Notes under the pieces: model-generated | What the model saw: only the letters and a program-made list of their open reading frames with translations | Databases searched by the model: none | Told to the model about the DNA's origin: nothing | In this document: positions 7,866 to 18,200 of the stretch, piece by piece | Layout: each line of letters begins with the position of its first letter | Position numbering within the stretch: position 1 is the first letter of the stretch | Source: Diplonema papillatum | Lineage: Eukaryota; Euglenozoa; Diplonemea; Diplonemida; Diplonemidae | DNA length: 64,000 bases | NCBI GenBank assembly: GCA_030068145.1 | Contig: JAPJBO010000001.1 | Coordinates: 620,001 to 684,000 of the forward strand | Direction: 5' to 3' | Made by a program: the position numbers and the translations under genes

Positions 7866-9685
7866 GCCTCCCTTTGGAACCGGTTTTCCCATACAGGCCG
7901 CCGAAGAGAGCTCCTCGTAACCCCCTGTCCAAGTGCTATCCTGGACCCGATGCTTTGTCGCAGGATGTACCCCCCCCGGCGTTTTTGGAAGCGATCCGGC
8001 ACCATGGGGGCATCGGCGATGCCCCGCCGTCGGATTTTACGCCTTTCGTCACCGTCGCCTACGGGGGCGACCTCATCGTCAACGAGCTTGCCGCTCCTCC
8101 GGCGCAGCGCAGCTCGGAGGGGTATTTAGCGCCCATCACGTCCTCCTTCATGGATCTCGACAGGCTCCTTGCCATGGATACACACGGCCTACTCGGAGGC
8201 GTGTTGGACGTTATCAGGTCGCGTGAGTCTTTCGAGTCCGCGCTAGTCCGCGACGCCTCCTCTTGGCACTCAGAGGCCATAGCGCGCGGGACCTCGAGGC
8301 GGATGTTACACCACCTTCCGGACCTGCTGAAGTACGGTGTCGCGGAGGTAGCACACGAGCATCCGAGAGTCGTGCTCCCCGCATTCACGGTTCCCAAGAA
8401 GAGCGGGGGGGAGAGGTTCGTATGCGATGGACGAAAGCTGAACGCTGTCATGCCCCGACCGCCTCCGATGCTCCTGCCCTCCATGCCCGACGTGATCGAT
8501 CGGGTGCTAAGCTCGGCGGTCGTCTACCTGGCGGATGCGAAGAGCTACTTCTACCAGTTCGAACTGGATGAGGGCGTCCGCGGGTATTTCGGCATGAACC
8601 TTGCGGGCCCACGTGGGAGTTTCGTCAGAGCCCGTTTAAGGGCGATGTGCATGGGCTGGAGCTGGGCTCCGGCGATAGCACAGAGAGCTTCTCGCGTCAT
8701 CCTGCCGGAGACTGACGGTCTCCCGTGGGTTGACAATTTCATCATCGTGGGCGATTCTTTGGCCGAGGCGGAAGAGAAGTTCACACGTTTCGCCCGGCGA
8801 TGTCGTGAGGTGAACTGCGTCCTCAACGACGACGAAGGCCAGTACGGGATCCCCCTCACGCAGTTCGACCTTTTGGGGCTGCGGTTCGATCTGGCCAGCA
8901 GCCCACCTCGGTACAGTATGGCCACTGCTTGGGTTGAAAAGCTGCTGCGGTCTTCCGAACTCGCCGTTTTCCGGGGCGGAGCCGTTTCTCCCCGGGCGTT
9001 CTACAGGCTGTTCGGCGCTCTGGTGTGGTTCGCGTACACAACGCGTTTTCCCTTGGCGTACGCCCGGTGCGCTCTTTCGTTCGTGCAGAGACTCTCCTCA
9101 CGACTGTCGGTGGGAGGTCTGCAGGCATGGGACGTGCCGGTGAACGTTCCGGCGTCGACAGCCCGCGAAGTTGAAAGCCTCACGGCGACCATCGGGGAGA
9201 ACCGGTGGGTCACGCGAGTGGGCACGCGCGGGGGGCAGTCGATCCGACTATGGTCCGACGCCTCCTCAAAAGAATGGGCGGCGCTGCTCGAGGGTGAGCC
9301 CGAACGGGTGTCACAGGGCATTTTCTTTGGTCACTTCGCAGAAAAGCACATTTTTTTGAAAGAGCTTTTCGCAGTGTTGAAAGGCCTCGAGCTAGCCGTT
9401 AGAGCACACCGAGGAGTGTCCGTAGAGCTGATGGTAGACAACCTACCGGCGGTTCATTGCCTGAACAAGGGCCACTCAAAGAATTACGCGGCGAACATAA
9501 TACTGTCGCGCATTTTTGATCTGGCCCGAGAGTACGGACTTGAGCTCACGGCTACGTGGGTGCCGACCCACGAACAGAGGGCGGACGAGTACACCCGGGG
9601 TACCCAGGCGAAAGAGAACGCGACGCCTGGAGGGTGGTTACCGAAGGAGGAAGATCTCTCGCCTCCTCCGGATCTGACTACTTGA
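7847..9685 (+). CDS. Reverse transcriptase-RNase H ORF of YR retrotransposon
   Basis: The RT domain is recognised from the conserved start VLPAFTVPKKSGGERFVCDG, motif A VYLADAKSYFYQF with its Asp, GMNLAGPRGSF, and WSWAPAIAQRASR. Motif C reads PWVDNFIIVG, so the usual second Asp of the catalytic DD pair is Asn. RNase H follows, with Asp in LWSDASS, Glu in LKELFAV, Asp in MVDNLPAV and a final PTHEQRADEYTRG block. No methyltransferase domain follows. The ORF lies in the -1 frame relative to the recombinase ORF, and its first Met is well inside (~8150), so a frameshift product is likely. No internal stops interrupt it. The element looks recent, but the Asn change may affect activity. Confidence 0.85.
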   Translation, partial: VGNPPVSLPLEPVFPYRPPKRAPRNPLSKCYPGPDALSQDVPPPAFLEAIRHHGGIGDAPPSDFTPFVTVAYGGDLIVNELAAPPAQRSSEGYLAPITSSFMDLDRLLAMDTHGLLGGVLDVIRSRESFESALVRDASSWHSEAIARGTSRRMLHHLPDLLKYGVAEVAHEHPRVVLPAFTVPKKSGGERFVCDGRKLNAVMPRPPPMLLPSMPDVIDRVLSSAVVYLADAKSYFYQFELDEGVRGYFGMNLAGPRGSFVRARLRAMCMGWSWAPAIAQRASRVILPETDGLPWVDNFIIVGDSLAEAEEKFTRFARRCREVNCVLNDDEGQYGIPLTQFDLLGLRFDLASSPPRYSMATAWVEKLLRSSELAVFRGGAVSPRAFYRLFGALVWFAYTTRFPLAYARCALSFVQRLSSRLSVGGLQAWDVPVNVPASTAREVESLTATIGENRWVTRVGTRGGQSIRLWSDASSKEWAALLEGEPERVSQGIFFGHFAEKHIFLKELFAVLKGLELAVRAHRGVSVELMVDNLPAVHCLNKGHSKNYAANIILSRIFDLAREYGLELTATWVPTHEQRADEYTRGTQAKENATPGGWLPKEEDLSPPPDLTT

Positions 9686-9717
9686 AAGGCCACTGCGTGG
9701 TCCCTGGGGGTCCTGGA

Positions 9718-9824
9718 TGGTGTAAGCGAAGAACAAATCAGATTGTGTTTGTATTGTATTTGCCCCTTACCTCTATATTTCCCCCCTTCCATTCGGAGTC
9801 GAAGCAGCTACGTCGAGTATTTTT
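9718..9824 (+). repeat. Split direct repeat B1
   Basis: TGGTGTAAGCGAAGAAC... to ...CGTCGAGTATTTT matches 10011-10116 at a constant offset of 293 bp. Its last bases (TTTT) are shared with the start of A2. Confidence 0.88.
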
Positions 9825-10030
9825 ACATAAGCGCCAGCTTGAAAGGAAATGCTCGACGATGCTGCCCGACAAAGAACAGAAGGGATCCCAAGTGCTGTAA
9901 CTACCGAACCACGTGTTGAACGGACGTGAGGTCATGCGGGTCTACCCCTACACGACAAATCACACAAACACAACAGGTCAAAAAATCCTGAGTGAGAAAA
10001 CAACACACGGTGGTGTAAGCGAAGAACAAA
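9821..10030 (+). repeat. Split direct repeat A2
   Basis: The counterpart of A1 at a constant offset of 4329 bp. Its last ~20 bp overlap the start of B2, as expected for A/B core sharing in split direct repeats. Confidence 0.92.
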
Positions 10031-10116
10031 TCAGATTGTGTTTGTATTGTATTTGCCCCTTACCTCTCTATTTCCCCCCTTCCATTTGGAGTCGAAGCAG
10101 CTACGTCGAGTATTTT
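10011..10116 (+). repeat. Split direct repeat B2 (right end of YR element)
   Basis: The counterpart of B1. Similarity ends at GAGTATTTT, after which unique T/C-rich sequence begins. Confidence 0.88.
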
Positions 10117-10795
10117 CTTTCTTCTTTTTTCCTTCTTCTTCGAAGAAGACGGGACTTGCAAATCAGCCGAAACTCTCAATAACCAGAAAGACCGGTGGGT
10201 GGGTGTGGGCACGGGAGGCGGGCAGACGTAAATCATCTGAAAAAAGCCATCATCACGAAAGAAAACAACGCCACCCCCCCGCCCCCCCCGACTGACGAGC
10301 TTTTTCCCCGCCGGCTCACGTCATCAAGAAAAAAGAAGAAGAGCAGAGAAGAAAGGATCCGGCCTGAGTGCGCACGATCGTTCACCTTCTTCGTCTTTCG
10401 ACCTGTATTTTATTACGCAGGCAGCCTTCCCAGATCAGCAGAGAATTGCAGTCGATCATTCCTGGTTCTTATCTCTCCCAAGCCGTTCTCCGTTCCCCAG
10501 GAGAACCCATCAGCACAACCAGCGCCCAGACCAGAACGAAACGACGCAAGGCGAATACAGAGCAAAAGAAGTACCTCGGTACTAAGCGCTTTTAGTCCTT
10601 GCCCGAACCTAGCGCGATCAGAGAAAAAAAGACCCGAACTAACAAAAAAGAAAGTTCAGCTTCTTTGGTTTGTTTGTTTTTTTCTTCCTGACCCGAGTCT
10701 CTCCTTTTCTTTTTCTTTTTTTCTTGACGTCGGCAGTCTTTTGTGTACAAGTTCTTTTCTTGCGCCCACTCCACGCCTGCCGCGGGTTGGTTTTG
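10117..10795. other. Unique A/T- and pyrimidine-rich spacer upstream of a possible exon
   Basis: Contains C-runs (near 10275), A-rich and T/C-rich tracts, and a long pyrimidine stretch around 10675-10730 just before an ATG at 10796. It could include a promoter and 5' UTR. No defined element is visible. Confidence 0.35.
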
Positions 10796-10929
10796 ATGAT
10801 GGCCGAGCTGGTCCGCAAGCCGCAGTCAAATGGCCCGCAAGACAATCGAAGCGTTCCCGTCGCCATCCCGGGAAGCAACCGAGCGCACATGGAAGCGTCG
10901 TCATGGAGGAGCACAGGCGGAAACTCTGA
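10796..10929 (+). CDS. Possible first coding exon of an unidentified gene
   Basis: ATGATG opens a stretch of ~45 codons with coding-like composition (MAELVRKPQSNGPQDNRS). It ends at a candidate donor GA^GTATGC (phase 2). Within 35 bp the sequence becomes C-rich and then LSU rRNA, so the reading frame beyond is not gene. It may be the 5' end of the gene to the right or an orphan exon separated by insertions. The evidence is codon appearance and splice context only. Confidence 0.3.
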
Positions 10930-10962
10930 GTATGCAACTCCTTCACCCGCACCCCCCCCTTT

Positions 10963-11258
10963 TGTTGGGACCCGACAGATGGTGAACTATGCCTGGATAG
11001 GACGAAGCCGGGGGAAACCCTGGTGGAGGTCCGTTGCGGTGTTGACGTGCAAATCGCTCGCCAAAGCTGGGTATAGGGGCGAAAGACCCATCGAACCATC
11101 TAGTAGCTGGTTCACTCCGAAGTTTCCCTCAGGATAGCTAGAACCAAAACAGGAGTTACGCCAGGTAAAGCAAATGATTGGAGGCATTGGGGAAATCGCT
11201 TCCTCGACCTATTCTCAAACTTTAAATGGGCGTGAGCTCGGGGTTACTTCATTGACCC
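10963..11258 (+). pseudogene. Fragment of large-subunit (28S-like) rRNA
   Basis: A ~290-bp block corresponds to the conserved core of eukaryotic LSU rRNA: TTGGGACCCGACAGATGG, TATAGGGGCGAAAGAC, CATCTAGTAGCTGGTTC, TTTCCCTCAGGATAGCT, then a TTCTCAAACTTTAAATGG region. It carries substitutions relative to the universal core (for example GACAGATGG for GAAAGATGG). It is bounded by unrelated C-runs at both ends, so it is an isolated rDNA-derived insertion and not a functional gene. Confidence 0.9.
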
Positions 11259-11449
11259 CCCCCCCCCCCCCCCCAGAAAGTCCAAAAAAACCATGGTAAA
11301 GAAAGTAGAAGGAGAAAAAAGAAGTTGTCGACAACGAAAGAAAGAAAAGAACAGAAAATAAGACTCTGCATTCTGCGAAGAAGATTTGATGCTAGCATCA
11401 AACACATGAGAGTCAAGCACCTGAACACGAAACTAAGATTTTCCCCCCT

Positions 11450-11645
11450 ACCTCTGCCCTGTGGCTGACCGTCTCGACGAGCTTGTGTTCAGCGCGAGCG
11501 CCAAGCCCCGAGGTGCGCCACGCCTTGATGCTTTAGTTTGGGAAATCGGTAGGCACTTGACCCGTAGGCCCGTGGCTCTGTAGTACCGCCGAACTTGTGA
11601 AGCTGGCTCCCGCGTAGCAGGCTTTCCCTGGTACCTAACACTAAC
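11450..11645 (-). repeat. Repeat Y, copy 2 (inverted relative to 5205-5402)
   Basis: The reverse complement matches 5205-5402 with scattered substitutions. Confidence 0.8.
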
Positions 11646-11652
11646 TAAAAGC

Positions 11653-11763
11653 GACCTCAGAGACCCACACTCTGCTAGAGCCTAAGTCATGTTCATCTAG
11701 CCCCCTCCCCCGCACTACACCGCCGGTGGAAAAAGGAATATAGAGGATCAGTGCCTCAAGGTT
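11653..11763 (+). repeat. Repeat X, copy 2
   Basis: Direct match to 5031-5140. Confidence 0.8.
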
Positions 11764-11930
11764 CCATTCTCTCCCACCCCTGCGCAGTCTCACACACCCT
11801 GTTTCCCTTTTCCCGCCTGTGTTATTCTATGTGAAGAAGACTTGATCCTGGCACCAAACGTGCATGAGCAGTGCCCTGCCTAAACATTGAACGAAGACTT
11901 TCCCCCCTTTGCTCCCATAACGTGGGTTGT

Positions 11931-12062
11931 CCTGTCTGCAGACACTCAGGTTGATGATGGTCCGCCTTATGTGTCCGTGGCTTAAAGGACCGAAACACGG
12001 CGCAGCCGGGACCAGTGCGGTGTTGAGCGCATATCCATTCCAAGCACGTTCTTGCAATCCCC
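11931..12062 (+). repeat. Interspersed repeat family A
   Basis: A block starting CCTGTCTGCAGACACTCAGG and ending CCAAGCACGTTCTTGCAATC. Close copies are at 33626-33766, with partial copies at 32410-32475 and 24712-24740. Coding capacity none. Confidence 0.75.
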
Positions 12063-12206
12063 CTCATGCTTCTGTTCTTAAACGGCGCAACGAAGAAGCA
12101 AGAAAAGTATTTTGCTAGATCTCTCGGTGTTAGTCGAATGGTCTCACTGGCGCCGCGCATGTGCGTAGTTTTGGGGCCTTGCGCGTATCAATGACCACTG
12201 AAGCTT

Positions 12207-15200
12207 ATGGCCACACCAACACTCAGCGGGAGCAGCTTCCGGCGCAACACCCCCGACAAGGGAACGCCGCCTCTCGACGGATGGAGGAGAAAAACGCCTG
12301 TAATATCGGCGTCGGCGCACGGCTTCGCTGGAGGGGTCAAGCGGCAAGAGGAGAAAGTGGACACGCAGCCCGGGTTCGCCATCCACTTCAACCTCGCGAC
12401 CGGAGGCCCGTTCTCGGAGGGCGGCTTGGTGACGCCGGTTCTGAAGACCTTGCAGGTACGCCTATTAACCCACCGACTCCTCCCCTGCACTCCCGGAAAG
12501 GAAAGGAACCGGTCAGCTTCCGCGTGTAAGCTTGCTTTCCGGATGCAAAGGTCTCTATTCACGGGCAGGAACAGCAGTATACTATGCCCCGGACTTCAGC
12601 AGCCATATACAAAGTCAATGCGGGAGTGAAAAAGCGCGGCTATCTTAACGGATATTGTGGCTGACGCAAACACACCTGGGTGGCCACCAGTCAGTCGGGG
12701 TTGACGGCAGCGGCAACCAGACTTTCATGGTGGAAGCGCAGTTCCCGACAAACTCGACGCTCGCTTGCTGGGAGCCCCTTTGAGCATCTATTCTACTCAA
12801 ACCTTTCGGAGCTCGGCGCGTTTATAGTGGAATGTGGTGATACCACACAGTTGTCTCCTGAGGTGGATCTGTCAGCACCACATCTACACCTACGTCGTTC
12901 CAGCAGGCTATAGATTTCAGGTCGAACCCCGCCGACGCTTTCTCCCACGCACACGAGTATCCATCCAACGGACACACAGGACAAGCACATTCCGGTCGAG
13001 CATTACTTTTGGATCGGGCCTCATAGCCCGCCTTCGAACAAAGAACTGGACAACGACAGTTTCGGTCTGGGAAGCTTCAACGCCAATCCAGCGCTGTATG
13101 CTTTTTCACCCTTCGTCGCTTTTGCCTTACACGTGCTGAGCCGAGTGGCAAGTTCGCTCTGCAAAGTCCGGTTCGCTCTGAAAGCGCGAATCAACAGAAC
13201 GAGTGCAACTTCGATCAGAAAAATCCGCGGAATCGTGCTGATACAAAAGAGTGGAATACACAGCTTGACACGCCGTCGGCTGGCTGTTGATGAAAAGAGT
13301 GTACAAAAGCTTGAACGTATCTGAGCCGGTCCGTCCCTATCTCTTGAAACTGCATCGAAGTGCCTGCCGCTGCTTATCACATTCACGGTCCACAACGGTC
13401 TATCAGGTCCATCCCTAGTCCCCAGAGCTGCATCGAATTGCCCGTTGCTGTATTCTTCGGTCTATCACGGTCTATCAAGAGGGGATGGACCGGCTCAAGT
13501 ATCCCAAGTAGCCATACGCTGCGTTTCAAGGATTGAGCGGTCTGCAGACGGCACCATCCAATGAAAAGAAACGGTGGCAATCTGAGGTGCGCCAAAGACA
13601 CCGCCTGGCTTGGATGGAATGAGTGCGCCAAAACTTGAGACGACCTCGTCTCGTCGCAGCCACGGAATGCCTCCAAAACAGCTTGAAAAGACGCCGAACC
13701 GGCCAGAAGAATGGCGTTGACGGAAAGAGAGCAAAATAAGAGTTGTCAAGGTACACGGCCGTGGATGTCGCCACGAGCTAGCCACGGAATCACACACAAC
13801 AGGAACGACACAGGGCTCAGGGCAACCGTCGTTATCTACACGCACACGTGGGGCGAGGCTGACGCTGGGATGGCGTTGCTGAACAGTGTCCACTACTTCG
13901 ACTTCCCGTTCACGATCGTGCAGCTCGAAACGGCGCGTGAGTCGAAGCACTCATCGCTTGTGCTCAAAAACCTTCCATTCCAGTTGAATCACGAGATGCT
14001 TATCGAGGAGCTGGTATGGCCTTTCCACTGCAGAAGCGAGCCTTGAGGGGAATGCAATGAATTGAGCCGGTGTGGGCCACCCCCGGCTGATAGACCGCTG
14101 ATAGACTCTGATCCAGCAGCCAGGAAATAGGGGCGGACTGCCTCAATGCATCTGTGGCTGTCGTACGCATCAAACCGTGGCGGGAGAGCTTAAGTGCCAA
14201 AAATGGTCAAACCTGATGTCTGACCATTTTCGCAAGGCAGTAAGTTGATGGGAGTTACGTGCGACTCGCGCCCAGCCGAAGGATCTGGGATTTTTTTTTT
14301 TTAGCTAAACTTTTTTTGGTGCGTCTAGGGGTCGAGCGAGGACCTAAGGAGAGACAAGACAAGGTATTGGGCGACAAGCCGTGAGTGTTTGAAGTCCACT
14401 TGCTTGAGAAGCAAGGTTGGAAGGGGACGATTCGGAAACTGAACTTGGACAATAACACAAGAATTTCCTCCCTCTTCCTTATTCCCGACCTCGCTCCCCT
14501 CGATCGATTTCGCGTTAATCGCAACTGTTGTACCGCAGAGTGAAGGTCCGAACGAGACCTCCCTCTTCTGTCGACCTCCCAGATTCTAGCGCATCACCCA
14601 CAGACTCGCATGGCTTGCAGGCCGTCGTACATACGGTACTACCATGACGACAAGGGCACGTTTAAAGGCATCGCTTTTGTGAAGTACGAAACTCAGGCCG
14701 ACGCGGAGAAGGGCCGCTTTCAGATGGACCAGCTGGCCATGCAGGGTCGAAAGGTCTGTCTCTCCCCGAACCCATTTTCCATCTGTTTCGTCAAGAGCTA
14801 AGAGCTGCGGCTCATCCTATTTTCTTCCCAGCATGCCAGTGGCTTATATGGGTCTGGTGCTCGAGCAACCAAAAAAAAAAAAGAAACCACAGAATGATGC
14901 GACAGCTGAGGACCCAGTAGTAGTGCTACACTACAACAGTCACACAAGCAGTACACAGCACCGGTTACTGCACCTTTGGATCATCGTTGAAGCAACGTGC
15001 AGCCTCACTTTTGGAACCTGTGACTAGCCCAATAGCTTGAAGAAATTTTCCGCGCCTGCGGCGCGGGTATTTTTGGCTTGTGTATTGTTTCATGACGTGT
15101 TGCCAAGAAAGCGAAGACCGTGGCTGTCCGCCCTGCTGTTGCAGATTACTGCTAAGCGTTCTTAAATGATCCCGGCACACTGCTACAGTACCCAAACACT

Positions 15201-18200
15201 AGCCTTCTTCGTATTGCTCTTTTGCTTCCGAAGGACAGTCTCTGTGGTGGACAGTAGTGACAGCCACAAAGAGGTGCACCCTGTCGGATACATAAACGTG
15301 CAGTTGTGCCGCAACTGGGATTTTTAGTAACTCCGAGCAACTTATGGACAGTTACGTGGGAGGAATTTTTATATATAAGGCCCTGCAGCACAGGGCACTA
15401 GCTTCCCATTCCAAATTCCGTCAGCTGACGGAATTTGGAAATCCGGGCGGCTCAAAAATAAAAATAAAAAGTGCAAAAAACGACCTTCGATGAAAAAAGC
15501 CGTGGGGGTCCGGTGGAGGCGTGGGTTAGGCCAGCTGTGCCAGGAAGCTGGCTGGCGATCGGTGGGTCGCCGCTGGGCATGGTGGACTGGCGGAAGCAGC
15601 CCGGAATTCTTGACAGATTCTCTCCGAGTTGACACAAGTGCCTTGTCCGTGTGATCTCCGGTCTGCATCTACTCGTGCCAATGATCTACCAGCACACAGT
15701 ATCTGAGTGGTGGATGAATTTGAAATGGGCTGTGGCTTCAGGAGTGTGCACCAGGAGGAGCGAGGCGAGGGTCACAAAGATGGCAAACAATGCCGCCAGA
15801 ACGTTTAACGCGACAAACGGACTGAGAAGTGCAAACTCTTTCTCCACCTGAATGTACCGTACCGTTTGCCGGGGCACGGCGCCCCCCGGACCCCCCCTTT
15901 TGGAAGGTTCGGGTGGCCAAACAAAGGCTTCTCGATTTCAGAGCAGGAAAAGCAAATTGGCTATTGAGACGGAATTTGGAAAACTGAGGAAAAATGAAGC
16001 TAATAGCCTGCTGCAGCATCAGTGGCTTGTATATGGGTCTGGTGCTCGGACCAAGTCCGAGCAACAAAAAAAAAAAAAAAAGCACAGAATGCCTGGCTGA
16101 GGGGCCCAGTTGTAATGCTACAGTACAGCAGTCACACTAGCAGTACACAGCACCGGTTGCTGCACCTTTGGATCATCGTTGAAGCAACGTACAGCCTCAA
16201 TTTTGGAACCTGCGACTGGCCCAATAGCTTGAAAAAAATTTCCGCGCCTGCGGCGCTGGTATATCTGGCTTGTGTATTGTTTCATGACGTGTTGCCAAGA
16301 AAGCGAAGACCGCGGCTGTCCGCCCTGCTGTTGCAGATTACTGCCAAGTGTTCTTGAATGATCCCGGCACACTGCTAAAGTACCCCAACACTCGCCTTCT
16401 TCGCATGGCTCTTTTGCTTCCGAAGGACAGTCTCTGTGATGAACAGTAGTGACAACCACAAAGAGGTGCACCCTGTCGGATACATAAACGTGCAGTTGTG
16501 TCGCAACTGGGATTTTTAGTAACTCCGAGCAACTTTTGGACAGTTACGTGGGAGGAATTTTTATATATAAGGCCCTGTGCAGCATGCAAGCAAAAAAAAA
16601 AAAAAAAAAAAAAGAAGCGGCGGTACTGTAGCAGGGCTCTGTCATCTGCAAGAAAATGCGAACTCGTCGCATCACCGGAAATCGAACGCGACTAAAAACC
16701 TGTGGCAGATTCGCGTTGAGTTCAAGCACAAGCAAGGGAAGTCGGAATCGCGGCCTGACAGCCACGGGCGTGGCATGTCGCTGGAGGTGGCAAACTCTTC
16801 GTACCTTTCCCACACTCCCATGGGAGAGTCCAACCGCACCCCTTCTATGAGTCCGTCTGTTTCGCCTGCCATCGGACCGATGGCCGGGGGTCAGATGATC
16901 GACGACAACGAAGAGCCCGACGAAGAAGAAAAAGCGCTCGACGAGAAGTTCAAAGCCTTCCTCGCGAGCGAGGAGCGCGAGTTCACCCTCAAGAAGAACG
17001 CGCCCGGCAGCCAGTACGTGCGGAAGCTGTGCCAAAGGTACCTCATGCGGTGGGACTTCGGCGACGACTGCACCACCATCCGGAAAAAACCGCAAACGTA
17101 CACTCCGAGGACGACGCCGAATCTCCGCCCCCTCCGCGCCCTTGCCACGCCGCCGTCCGGCCCCATGGGCCAGTACAAGAAGTTGCCTGCTCGGACATCG
17201 GATCTGGTCCACCACTGCAAGGTACGCGACCTCCAGTTTTCTTTTGTAAGCACCTGCTTTGTAGGAAATACTCGAGGAGGCTGCCAGCTGCAAAAGATCA
17301 AAGGAGGTAAATGTGCTGTAGCCCACACGAAACACGGGCTCAGTTACGGGCGTAAGCGCTCAACAAAAAAGACCGACTTGTAGTTGTATTGTTTCCAGCT
17401 TCGGCTGACACCATTTTCGCACTTAACCATGGTTGAGAAGACGACTGAAGGCACAGACAACAAAGATAGCTCAAAGCATCTGCAGAATAACACGAAAAGC
17501 CTCTAAGAAACAGTTACAAACTTGGCTAGCCGTAGTTAAAGTGTGTAATCATGCCCACATCTCACATACTACCCGCCAACCGGAGACCCTAAACACCGGA
17601 CCTCTAAACCACAATAAACGCAAAAAAAAAATGGTGAGTGGGGATTGTCCCAGAGGAAGAAGTTTTTGTTTGAAAGGAGGGAATCAAAGGTCCACAACGA
17701 AAACAAAGCAAGCAGAGTTTCAAGCGAACTTTTACTCTAAAACACCACATGTTGTTTTCCCACGCGTAGCGTGGGGAAAACCTTTTCTGGCATAGGATGG
17801 ATTTTGACCTGTATTCGCCAGTGCCAAAAAAAGTTGTGGCAAATTCCTGTCCAAAAAAAAAAAAAAAGTTTTTTCGGAAAGTGACTTGACCGATCGAGCG
17901 GTCGAGCCTGACTGCACTGGTCGACCGCACAAAAAAAAAAAATAACCACGCCGCAGGGACCTGCGGAGACCGAAGGGCCAGGGTTTCCCGCAGGCAGGGG
18001 CAAACCGCTGCCCCCGGCCGCGGGAGGCACCACGAGCCCGCAGCTGTCGTGCGTGATGAAGGTGAAGGTGAAGGAGGTCCTCGACGACGACGCCGCCGTC
18101 GGCGCCGGCGCCCCGGAAAAAACGGGCAACGGGCAAGCCGCCACGGGCGACGTCGAGCAGGGCTCGAAGAAGCCGGCCGGCGGCGCGCCGACAGCGCAGA

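Larger units (their letters stand above)
5492..10116 (+). mobile_element. Tyrosine-recombinase retrotransposon with split direct repeats (DIRS/Ngaro/PAT-like)
   Basis: This is an apparently intact 4.6-kb element. Its left end is a 210-bp repeat A1. The right end reads B1-A2-B2, where A2 is nearly identical to A1, and B1 and B2 are nearly identical to each other. This split-direct-repeat layout is the hallmark of Ngaro/PAT-type YR retrotransposons, which integrate through a circular intermediate and make no target duplication. Inside are a gag-like ORF, a tyrosine recombinase and an RT-RNase H ORF, in three different frames. No DDE integrase, LTR or methyltransferase domain is seen. The recombinase lies upstream of the RT, unlike the usual order. 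Confidence 0.88.
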
